A stretch of DNA of 64,000 nt from Closterium sp. Naga37s-1. Lineage: Eukaryota; Streptophyta; Zygnematophyceae; Desmidiales; Closteriaceae. The stretch's first letter is position 1, and the number at the start of each line of letters is the position of its first letter. Shown piece after piece: positions 22,001 through 34,000 of the stretch. The notes beneath the pieces were generated by a model, which was not told the DNA's origin, did not search any database, and saw nothing but the letters and a program-made list of their open reading frames with translations. The DNA lies in NCBI GenBank assembly GCA_947471745.1, contig CANJKZ010001109.1, positions 3,348,001-3,412,000 of the forward strand, written 5' to 3'. The translations under genes were made by a program, and so were the position numbers.

Positions 22001-25000
22001 GGCCGAGCAAGTAGAGGAGGGGAGGCGGAGCAAGTAAAGGAGGGGAGGCCGAGCAAGTAGAGGAGGGGAGGCCGAGCAAGTAGAGGAGGGGAGGCCGAGC
22101 AAGGTGGGATGGGGAGACCGAGCAAGGTGGGGGCAACAATGAGGAAGGTGAGGCGGGGAGGAGGCTAGGCGCTGACATGTCAGTGAGCCATGTCATCTGC
22201 GCCACCACGTCCAAGCCCCCGCTCAGACTGTTGTTGAACGCGTCCCTGGGATGAAGGCACGTGGGGTGCAGGCACGTGGGATGCAGGCACGGGGGATGCA
22301 GGCACGTGGGATGCAGGCACGTGGGATGCAGGCACGTGGGATGCAGGCACGTGGGATGCAGGCACGTGGGATGCAGGCACGTGGGATGCAGGCACGTGGG
22401 ATGCAGGCACGTGGGATGCAGGCACGGGGGATGCAGGCACGTGGGATGCAGGCACGTGGGATGCAGGCACGTGGGATGCAGGCACGTGGGATGCAGGCAC
22501 GTGGGATGCAGGCACGTGGGATGCAGGCACGTGGGATGCAGGCACGGGGGATGCAGGCACGTGGGATGCAGGCACGTGGGATGCAGGCACGTGGGATGCA
22601 GGCACGTGGGATGCAGGCACGTGGGATGCAGGCACGTGGGATGCAGGCACGTGGGATGCAGGCACGTGGGATGCAGGCACGTGGGATGCAGGCACGTGGG
22701 ATGCAGGCACGTGGGATGCAGGCACGTGGGATGCAGGCACGTGGGATGCAGGCACGGGGGATGCAGGCACGGGGGATGCAGGCACGTGGGATGCAGGCAC
22801 GTGGGGTGCAGGCACGTGGGATGCAGGCACGGGGGATGCAGGCACGGGGGATGCAGGCACGTGGGATGCAGGCACGTGGGATGCAGGCACGTGGGATGCA
22901 GGCACATGGGGTGCAGGCACGTGGGATGCAGGCACGGGGGATGCAGGCACGTGGGATGAAGGCACGTGGGGTGCAGGCACGTGGGATGCAGGCACGGGGG
23001 ATGCAGGCACGTGGGATGCAGGCACGGGGGATGCAGGCACAGGGGATGCAGGCACGTGGGGTGCAGGCACGTGGGATGCAGGCACGGGGGATGCAGGCAC
23101 GGGGGATGCAGGCACGGGGGATGCAGGCACGTGGGGTGCAGGCACGTGGGGTGCAGGCACGTGGGATGCAGGCACGTGGGATGCAGGCACGGGGGATGCA
23201 GGCACGTGGGATGCAGGCACGTGGGGTGCAGGCACGTGGGATGCAGGCACGGGGGATGCAGGCACGTGGGATGCAGGCACGTGGGATGCAGGCACGGGGG
23301 ATGCAGGCACGGGGGATGCAGGCACGTGGGGTGCAGGCACGTGGGATGCAGGCACGTGGGATGCAGGCACGGGGGATGCAGGCACGTGGGATGCAGGCAC
23401 GGGGGATGCAGGCACGTGGGATGCAGGCACGGGGGATGCAGGCACGTGGGATGCAGGCACGTGGGATGCAGGCACGTGGGATGCAGGCACGTGGGATGCA
23501 GGTACGTGGGATGCAGGCACGTGGGATGCAGGCACGTGGGATGCAGGCACGTGGGATGCAGGCACGTGGGATGCAGGCACGTGGGATGCAGGCACGTGGG
23601 ATGCAGGCACGGGGGATGCAGGCACGTGGGATGCAGGCACGGGGGATGCAGGCACGTGGGATGCAGGCACGTGGGGTGCAGGCACGTGGGATGCAGGCAC
23701 GGGGGATGCAGGCACGTGGGATGCAGGCACGTGGGATGCAGGCACGTGGGATGCAGGCACGTGGGATGCAGGTACGTGGGATGCAGGCACGTGGGATGCA
23801 GGCACGGGGGATGCAGGCACGTGGGATGCAGGCACGTGGGATGCAGGCACGTGGGGTGCAGGCACGTGGGATGCAGGCACGTGGGATGCAGGCACGGGGG
23901 ATGCAGGCACGTGGGATGCAGGCACGTGGGATGCAGGCACGTGGGATGCAGGCACGTGGGATGCAGGCACGGGGGATGCAGGCACGTGGGATGCAGGCAC
24001 GTGGGATGCAGGCACGGGGGATGCAGGCACGTGGGATGCAGGCACGTGGGATGCAGGCACGTGGGATGCAGGCACGGGGGATGCAGGCACGTGGGATGCA
24101 GGCACGGGGGATGCAGGCACGTGGGATGCAGGCACGGGGGATGCAGGCACGTGGGATGCAGGCACGTGGGATGCAGGCACGTGGGATGCAGGCACGTGGG
24201 ATGCAGGCACGGGGGATGCAGGCACGTGGGATGAAGGCACGTGGGGTGCAGGCACGTGGGATGCAGGCACGGGGGATGCAGGCACGTGGGATGCAGGCAC
24301 GGGGGATGCAGGCACAGGGGATGCAGGCACGTGGGGTGCAGGCACGTGGGATGCAGGCACGGGGGATGCAGGCACGGGGGATGCAGGCACGGGGGATGCA
24401 GGCACGGGGGATGCAGGCACGTGGGGTGCAGGCACGTGGGATGCAGGCACGTGGGATGCAGGCACGTGGGATGCAGGCACGGGGGATGCAGGCACGTGGG
24501 ATGAAGGCACGTGGGGTGCAGGCACGTGGGATGCAGGCACGGGGGATGCAGGCACGTGGGATGCAGGCACGTGGGATGCAGGCACGGGGGATGCAGGCAC
24601 GGGGGATGCAGGCACGTGGGGTGCAGGCACGTGGGATGCAGGCACGTGGGATGCAGGCATGGGGGATGCAGGCACGGGGGATGCAGGCACGTGGGGTGCA
24701 GGCACGTGGGGTGCAGGCACGTGGGATGCAGGCACGTGGGATGCAGGCACGTGGGATGCAGGCACGTGGGATGCAGGCACGTGGGATGCAGGCACGTGGG
24801 GTGCAGGCACGGGGGATGCAGGCACGGGGGATGCAGGCACGGGGGATGCAGGCACGTGGGATGCAGGCACGTGGGATGCAGGCATGGGGGATGCAGGCAC
24901 GTGGGATGCAGGCACGGGGGATGCAGGCACGTGGGATGCAGGCACGTGGGATGCAGGCACGTGGGATGCAGGCACGTGGGATGCAGGCACGGGGGATGCA

Positions 25001-28000
25001 GGCACGTGGGATGCAGGCACGTGGGATGCAGGCACGTGGGATGCAGGCACGGGGGATGCAGGCACGGGGGATGCAGGCACGTGGGATGCAGGCACGTGGG
25101 ATGCAGGCACGGGGGATGCAGGCACGTGGGATGCAGGCACGGGGGATGCAGGCACGTGGGATGCAGGCACGGGGGATGCAGGCACGTGGGATGCAGGCAC
25201 GTGGGATGCAGGCACGTGTGATGCAGGCACGTGGGATGCAGGTACGTGGGATGCCAGGCACGTGGGATGCAGGCACGTGGGATGCAGGCACGTGGGATGC
25301 AGGCACGTGGGATGCAGGCACGTGGGATGCAGGCACGTGGGATGCAGGCACGGGGGATGCAGGCACGTGGGATGCAGGCACGTGGGATGCAGGCACGGGG
25401 GATGCAGGCACGTGGGATGCAGGCACGTGGGATGCAGGCACGTGGGATGCAGGCACGGGGGATGCAGGCACGTGGGATGCAGGCATGGGGGATGCAGGCA
25501 CGTGGGATGCAGGCACGGGGGATGCAGGCACGTGGGATGCAGGCACGTGGGATGCAGGCACGTGGGATGCAGGCACGTGGGATGCAGGTACGTGGGACGC
25601 AGGCACGTGGGATGCAGGCACGTGGGATGCAGGCACGTGGGATGCAGGCACGTGGGATGCAGGCACGTGGGATGCAGGCACGTGGGATGCAGGCACGGGG
25701 GATGCAGGCACGTGGGATGCAGGCACGGGGGATGCAGGCACGGGGGATGCAGGCACGTGGGATGCAGGCACGTGGGATGCAGGCACGTGGGATGCAGGCA
25801 CGGGGGATGCAGGCACGTGGGATGCAGGCACGTGGGATGAAGGCACGTGGGGTGCAGGCACGTGGGATGCAGGCACGTGGGATGCAGGCACGTGGGATGC
25901 AGGCACGTGGGATGCAGGCACGTGGGATGCAGGCACGGGGGATGCAGGCACGTGGGGTGCAGGCACGTGGGATGCAGGCACGTGGGATGCAGGCACGTGG
26001 GATGCAGGCACGTGGGATGCAGGCACGTGGGGTGCAGGCACGTGGGGTGCAGGCACGTGGGATGCAGGCACGTGGGATGCAGGCACGTGGGATGCAGGCA
26101 CGTGGGGTGCAGGCACGTGGGATGCAGGCACGTGGGGTGCAGGCACGGGGGATGCAGGCACGGGGGATGCAGGCACGGGGGATGCAGGCACGTGGGATGC
26201 AGGCACGTGGGATGCAGGCATGGGGAATGCAGGCACGTGGGATGCAGGCACGTGGGATGCAGGCACGTGGGATGCAGGCACGTGGGATGCAGGCACATGG
26301 GATGCAGGCACGTGGGATGCAGGCACGGGGGATGCAGGCACGTGGGATGCAGGCACGTGGGATGCAGGCACGTGGGATGCAGGCACGGGGGATGCAGGCA
26401 CGGGGGATGCAGGCACGTGGGATGCAGGCACGTGGGATGCAGGCACGGGGGATGCAGGCACGTGGGATGCAGGCACGGGGGATGCAGGCACGTGGGATGC
26501 AGGCACGGGGGATGCAGGCACGTGGGATGCAGGCACGTGGGATGCAGGCACGTGGGATGCAGGCACGTGGATGCAGGCACGTGGGATGCAGGTACGTGGG
26601 ATGCAGGCACGTGGGATGCAGGCACGTGGGATGCAGGCACGTGGGATGCAGGCACGTGGGATGCAGGCACGTGGGATGCAGGCACGTGGGATGCAGGCAC
26701 GGGGGATGCAGGCACGTGGGATGCAGGCACGTGGGATGCAGGCACGTGGGATGCAGGCACGTGGGGTGCAGGCACGTGGGATGCAGGCACGGGGGATGCA
26801 GGCACGTGGGATGCAGGCACGTGGGATGCAGGCACGTGGGATGCAGGCACGTGGGATGCAGGTACGTGGGATGCAGGCACGTGGGATGCAGGCACGGGGG
26901 ATGCAGGCACGTGGGATGCAGGCACGTGGGATGCAGGCACGTGGGGTGCAGGCACGTGGGATGCAGGCACGTGGGATGCAGGCACGGGGGATGCAGGCAC
27001 GTGGGATGCAGGCACGTGGGATGCAGGCACGTGGGATGCAGGCACGTGGGATGCAGGCACGGGGGATGCAGGCACGTGGGATGCAGGCACGTGGGATGCA
27101 GGCACGGGGGATGCAGGCACGTGGGATGCAGGCACGTGGGATGCAGGCACGTGGGATGCAGGCACGGGGGATGCAGGCACGTGGGATGCAGGCACGGGGG
27201 ATGCAGGCACGTGGGATGCAGGCACGGGGGATGCAGGCACGTGGGATGCAGGCACGTGGGATGCAGGCACGTGGGATGCAGGCACGTGGGATGCAGGCAC
27301 GGGGATGCAGGCACGTGGGATGCAGGCACGGGGGATGCAGGCACGTGGGATGCAGGCACGTGGGATGCAGGCACGTGGGATGCAGGCACGTGGGATGCAG
27401 GCACGTGGGGTGCAGGCACGTGGGATGCAGGCACGTGGGATGCAGGCACGGGGGATGCAGGCACGTGGGATGCAGGCACGTGGGATGCAGGCACGTGGGA
27501 TGCAGGCACGGGGGATGCAGGCACGTGGGATGCAGGCACGTGGGATGCAGGCACGTGTGATGCAGGCACGTGGGATGCAGGCACGTGGGATGCAGGCACG
27601 GGGGATGCAGGCACGTGGGATGCAGGCACGTGGGATGCAGGCACGTGGGATGCAGGCACGTGGGATGCAGGCACGTGGGATGCAGGCACGGGGGATGCAG
27701 GCACGTGGGATGCAGGCACGGGGGATGCAGGCACGTGGGATGCAGGCACGTGGGGTGCAGGCACGTGGGATGCAGGCACGTGGGATGCAGACACGGGGGA
27801 TGCAGGTACATGGGATGCAGGCACGTGGGATGCAGGCACGTGGGATGCAGGCACGGGGGATGCAGGCACGTGGGATGCAGGCACGTGGGATGCAGGCACG
27901 TGGGATACAGGCACGTGGGATGCAGGCACGTGGGATGCAGGCACGGGGGATGCAGGCACGGGGGATGCAGGCACGGGGGATGCAGGCACGGGGGATGCAG

Positions 28001-31000
28001 GCACGTGGGATGCAGGCACGTGGGATGCAGGCACGGGGGATGCAGGCACGTGGGATGCAGGCACGTGGGATGCAGGCACGTGGGATGCAGGCACGTGGGA
28101 TGCAGGCACGTGGGGTGCAGGCACGTGGGATGCAGGCACGTGGGATGCAGGCACGGGGGATGCAGGCACGTGGGATGCAGGCACGTGGGATGCAGGCACG
28201 TGGGATGCAGGCACGGGGGATGCAGGCACGTGGGATGCAGGCACGTGGGATGCAGGCACGTGTGATGCAGGCACGTGGGATGCAGGCACGTGGGATGCAG
28301 GCACGGGGGATGCAGGCACGTGGGATGCAGGCACGTGGGATGCAGGCACGGGGGATGCAGGCACGGGGGATGCAGGCACGGGGGATGCAGGCACGGGGGA
28401 TGCAGGCACGTGGGATGCAGGCACGTGGGATGCAGGCACGGGGGATGCAGGCACGTGGGATGCAGGCACGTGGGATGCAGGCACGTGGGATGCAGGCACG
28501 TGGGATGCAGGCACGTGGGGTGCAGGCACGTGGGATGCAGGCACGTGGGATGCAGGCACGGGGGATGCAGGCACGTGGGATGCAGGCACGTGGGATGCAG
28601 GCACGTGGGATGCAGGCACGGGGGATGCAGGCACGTGGGATGCAGGCACGTGGGATGCAGGCACGTGTGATGCAGGCACGTGGGATGCAGGCACGTGGGA
28701 TGCAGGCACGGGGGATGCAGGCACGTGGGATGCAGGCACGTGGGATGCAGGCACGTGGGATGCAGGCACGTGGGATGCAGGCACGTGGGATGCAGGCACG
28801 TGGGATGCAGGCACGTGGGATGCAGGCACGTGGGATGCAGGCACGTGGGATGCAGGCACGTCGGATGCAGGCACGTGGGATGCAGGCACGTGGGATGCAG
28901 GCACGTGGGATGCAGGCACGGGGGATGCAGGCACGTGGGATGCAGGCACGTGGGATGCAGGCACGTGGGATACAGGCACGTGGGATGCAGGCACGTGGGA
29001 TGCAGGCACGGGGGATGCAGGCACGTGGGATGCAGGCACGTGGGATGCAGGCACGTGGGATACAGGCACGTGGGATGCAGGCACGTGGGATGCAGGCACG
29101 GGGGATGCAGGCACGTGGGATGCAGGCACGTGGGATGCAGGCACGTGGGATGAAGGCACGTGGGGTGCAGGCACGTGGGATGCAGGCACGGGGCATGCAG
29201 GCACGTGGGATGCAGGCACGGGGGATGCAGGCACGGGGGATGCAGGCACGTGGGGTGCAGGCACGTGGGATGCAGGCACGGGGGATGCAGGCACGTGGGA
29301 TGCAGGCACGGGGGATGCAGGCACGGGGGATGCAGGCACGTGGGGTGCAGGCACGTGGGATGCAGGCACGTGGGATGCAGGCACGTGGGATGCAGGCACG
29401 TGGGATGCAGGCACGTGGGATGCAGGCACGTGGGATGCAGGCACGGGGGATGCAGGCACGTGGGATGCAGGCACGTGGGATGCAGGCACGGGGGATGCAG
29501 GCACGTGGGATGCAGGCACGGGGGATGCAGGCACGTGGGATGCAGGCACGGGGGATGCAGGCACGTGGGATGCAGGCACGGGGGATGCAGGCACGTGGGA
29601 TGCAGGCACGTGGGATGCAGGCACGTGGGATGCAGGCACGTGGGATGCAGGCACGTGGGATGCAGGCACGTGGGATGCAGGCACGTGGGATGCAGGCACG
29701 TGGGATGCAGGCACGTGGGATGCAGGCACGTGGGATGCAGGCACGTGGGATGCAGGCACGTGGGATGCAGGCACGTGGGATGCAGGCACGTGGGATGCAG
29801 GCACGTGGGGTGCAGGCACGTGGGATGCAGGCACGTGGGATGCAGGCACGGGGGATGCAGGCACGTGGGATGCAGGCACGTGGGATGCAGGCACGTGGGA
29901 TGCAGGCACGGGGGATGCAGGCACGTGGGATGCAGGCACGTGGGATGCAGGCACGTGGGATGCAGGCACGTGGGATGCAGGCACGTGGGATGCAGGCACG
30001 GGGGATGCAGGCACGTGGGATGCAGGCACGTGGGATGCAGGCACGTGGGATGCAGGCACGTGGGATGCAGGCACGTGGGATGCAGGCACGGGGGATGCAG
30101 GCACGTGGGATGCAGGCACGGGGGATGCAGGCACGTGGGATGCAGGCACGTGGGGTGCAGGCACGTGGGATGCAGGCACGTGGGATACAGGCACGTGGGA
30201 TGCAGACACGGGGGATGCAGGTACATGGGATGCAGGCACGTGGGATGCAGGCACGGGGGATGCAGGCACGTGGGATGCAGGCACGTGGGATGCAGGCACG
30301 TGGGATACAGGCACGTGGGATGCAGGCACGTGGGATGCAGGCACGGGGGATGCAGGCACGTGGGATGCAGGCACGTGGGATGCAGGCACGTGGGATGCAG
30401 GCACGTGGGATGCAGGCACGTGGGATGCAGGCACGGGGGATGCAGGCACGTGGGATGCAGGCACGGGGGATGCAGGCACGTGGGATGCAGGCCCGTGGGA
30501 TGCAGGCACGTGGGATGCAGGCACGGGGGATGCAGGCACGTGGGATGCAGGCACGTGGGATGCAGGCACGTGGGATGCAGGCACGGGGGATGCAGGCACG
30601 TGGGATGCAGGCACGTGGGATGCAGGCACGTGGGATGCAGGCACGTGGGATGCAGGCACGTGGGATGCAGGCACGGGGGATGCAGGCACGTGGGATGCAG
30701 GCACGTGGGATGCAGGCACGTGGGATGCAGGCACGTGGGATGCAGGCACGTGGGATGCAGGTTCGTGGGGTACAGGCACGGGGGATGCAGGCACGGGGGA
30801 TGCAGGTTCGTGGGGTGCAGGCACGGGGGATGCAGGCACGTGGGATGCAGGCACGTGGGATGCAGGCACGTGGGATGCAGGCACGTGGGGTGCAGGCACG
30901 TGGGGTGCAGGCACGTGGGATGCAGGCACGTGGGGTGCAGGCACGTGGGATGCAGGCACGGGGGATGCAGGCACGTGGGATGCAGGCACGTGGGATGCAG

Positions 31001-34000
31001 GCACGTGGGATGCAGGCACGTGGGGTGCAGGCACGTGGGATGCAGGCACGTGGGATGCAGGCGAAGAGCTTGGCAAGAACCTTCATTGGCAAAGGGACAG
31101 CAATGAGCAATCAAAGCCCATGGCGGTGAGGCGTACAGCACATTCATGAAGGTGAGGCGTACAGCTTATTCATGGCGGTGAGGCGTACAGCTTATTCATG
31201 GCGGTGAGGCGGGTGAAGGTGCTGGGAATGTCGCCTGTGAACTCATTGCTGGACAGCTGCCTGCAGACACGAGTGGGCCGCCCAGCAGGGCACAAAGGAG
31301 AGAGTTGAAACATGGAGAGGCAAGGGTACATATATGGGCGGATGGAACCAGGCAGAGAAATGAGGGCAGAGAGCAAGGGGCCAAGTTTATGGGATGCAGA
31401 CAATGAGTGCAAGGAAGCAGGGCATAGAGGGGCGGGCCTTACAGGGCAGAGAGTTGGGGTAGTGCAAGGTGAGGCGGGATGGGGCCACTAAAGGCGTTGT
31501 AGCCAAGTGCTCTGGATAGGAAGGGGAGGTGACTCCTCAATGATCAATATGGTGTTTCAAGGCCCGAGAGCTGGAAATTGGCTCCTTGCAATACCGTTCA
31601 GCCGGGACCTGTGCTTCAGCCCCGGGCAGTTTACCACACTGCCCTGGCCTTCCGGATGGGGCTCCCCATCAACGAGCCAGGAAACTGTACCTGCAAAAGC
31701 AAAGAGCCTATTGGAGAGCTCACCCTACCTATCGTCTCCTACGCGCTGCGGGGTCGGAGCGGACAGGACCACCACACACAACAACTATGTCAACCTGGCG
31801 GCCCGAATTGCCCAAGAAGCAGGGCTCATCATTCACAAAGGGTCAACGCTGTACGCCGCCCACAAAAAACTCACCTCGAGCAGACATTGTGCTGCCTCAT
31901 TACCGAACAACATGAGAGTCTTGGGTGACCGATGTCACCATTGGCTGCCCCAAGACCAAGAACAGGGAACCCCGGGCAGCAAAACCTACCCCGGTGAGTG
32001 GCAGAGGAGGCAGCTCAACGGAAAGAGACTTTATGCTGATAGGGTCGGTGATGGTTGCGGCGTTCACACACCTCACCACGGCCCTTACTCGGCTGGGCAT
32101 CCAACACAGCCCAGCCAGATGTGAAGCATGGTCAGCCTCTGCTAGACATGAGCACGGGACGAGTCGAGCCAGGCTTGACTCGAGCCGGCAGTGGCTCGCC
32201 TTAACCTCGAGCCGAGTCGAGTCGAGCCAGGCCGAGCCGATTTGTGAACTCACTTGGCTCGTGGCTTGGGTATCATACCCGAGCCACTCAAGGGCTTGGG
32301 TCGAGCCACATCGGCTTGTGACGAGCCGAGCCAGGCTCGACCCTAGCAGTCACATATGCTCACCCTCCCTTCTTGTGCATTCTGATATGTTTCTGTTCGT
32401 TCAGTCACACGACTTGCATCGCCCCGCAATCACATCTGTTCTCATTCCCTCTCTCCTTGTGTCACAGTCACATATCACCAGCCTACCTACTAGGAGGATC
32501 TCCTCTCTTCTCCAACCAACCACCCTCCTGTTCCACTCTCTTGCCACCCCACCTCCCCTAGGATCATGATTCCTCTCTCCCGCCTTGCCCTCCGTTCTCC
32601 CACCAGTGATGCTGCTCGTGTAGGTGCTGCTGTTATTGGTGTCAGCTTTGGTGTTTGAGCAGAGAATTCATTGCTAGTGCTACATGTCAGAGTACTTACA
32701 TCTATATTGCAGAAAGGTTGTGGCATCATACTCACGTAGTGTTCACCCTCAAAAGGCTCACATGTTTCATGTTTGTGCAATGCAGTTTTGATGTTATCAC
32801 TGAGCCAATGGCCAGCATTAATCAGAATGGGATCACCCTGCCAGAAAATTACTTCCTACCTCTGGCTAAACGAAATGAGAATACCATGGCAATCACAGAA
32901 AGTCATGGTTGATATTATTGGTCCTAAAACTACCTGGTCCTAAAACTACCAAGTCCTCGGATAAATTATGATGTCATCTAGCGAGAGGTCAAGCACGCAA
33001 CTCCCCATAGTCTTCCTCTTCACCCCCCTCCACTCCAAGCTCCTCTAATACCGCAGCCGCATCAGCTCCACCAAGCATCACCCCAGGATAAGACTTCACC
33101 CACGTCTTGAGCGTCATGCACGCACGTATGCGCTCGGCGCTCAAGCGATGGCGATGCCACGTAATGAGGTTCCTGCTCTGAGAGAAAACACGCTCGCTAG
33201 GAGCGGATGTTGCAGGAATGGCAAGGTAATCCATTGCCATTGCCTGCAAGGAGGGAAGATCTTTCCGCTCACGCCAATAAGCGAGCGGGCACACATCCAC
33301 GGGCGGCTCTTCAAGATAAATGGTTATGTCATCTCGAGGCCGACTGTCCTGGCTAGCTCTCATAGCCTGGATGCGTTCCTTGATGGGATTCTTGGCCATA
33401 GCATCCCCCCCAGCACCACCACTCCCCGCACGCATCCCCCCACCGCCCATACCAGTCATCTGTCCCACTGTCACTGTGCTCACTCCAGCACGAGCTGCAG
33501 CAGCCAGATCTGCACGTGCCTTATAAGGCGCCCAGCGTTGGCGCACAAGCGCCAACACTTCCTCCGGAGCAACAGAGCTCACAGCCCGGGACCCTTCACC
33601 CACTACCCCCGCTATTGAGGGGTTGGACAGCTCCCAAAACGGGAGATTGAAGTAATCGAGCTTGTAATTCGGGTCCAGAAACGTAGCGACCACAAGCTCA
33701 TCACTGCTCCCATAGTAATACTTCTTCAGGAGAGGAAGGGCTGCGTTGATGAGCTGCTTGCGAAGCTCGGTGGGGGGCGACTGGACATCGTGGTACGCGC
33801 CCTCTAGTTGGTCCATCAGTTCATTGAATTGAGGAACAACAGCGCTGACGGTGGGATACATAGATCCCTCGGCTGCCAGGGTGACGGAGTTGAACGGGTC
33901 CAAAAACTCCACCAATTCCGTGAGGCTCTCCCAGTGCTCAGCACTGAGGCTCAGCTCACTGACCCGTTCCTTTTCAGCCTTGGTGGTACCCTGTTGGTTG

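Noticed and set aside
22246..31062. CRISPR-like array
   Set aside because: Units are contiguous without unique spacers and the context is a eukaryotic intron.
22180..31149. Very long open frames (up to about 3,000 codons) on both strands in all six frames
   Set aside because: They arise because a 15-bp unit without stops repeats in phase. The translations are five-residue repeats, and the flanking LRR exons with splice signals show the array is an intron.
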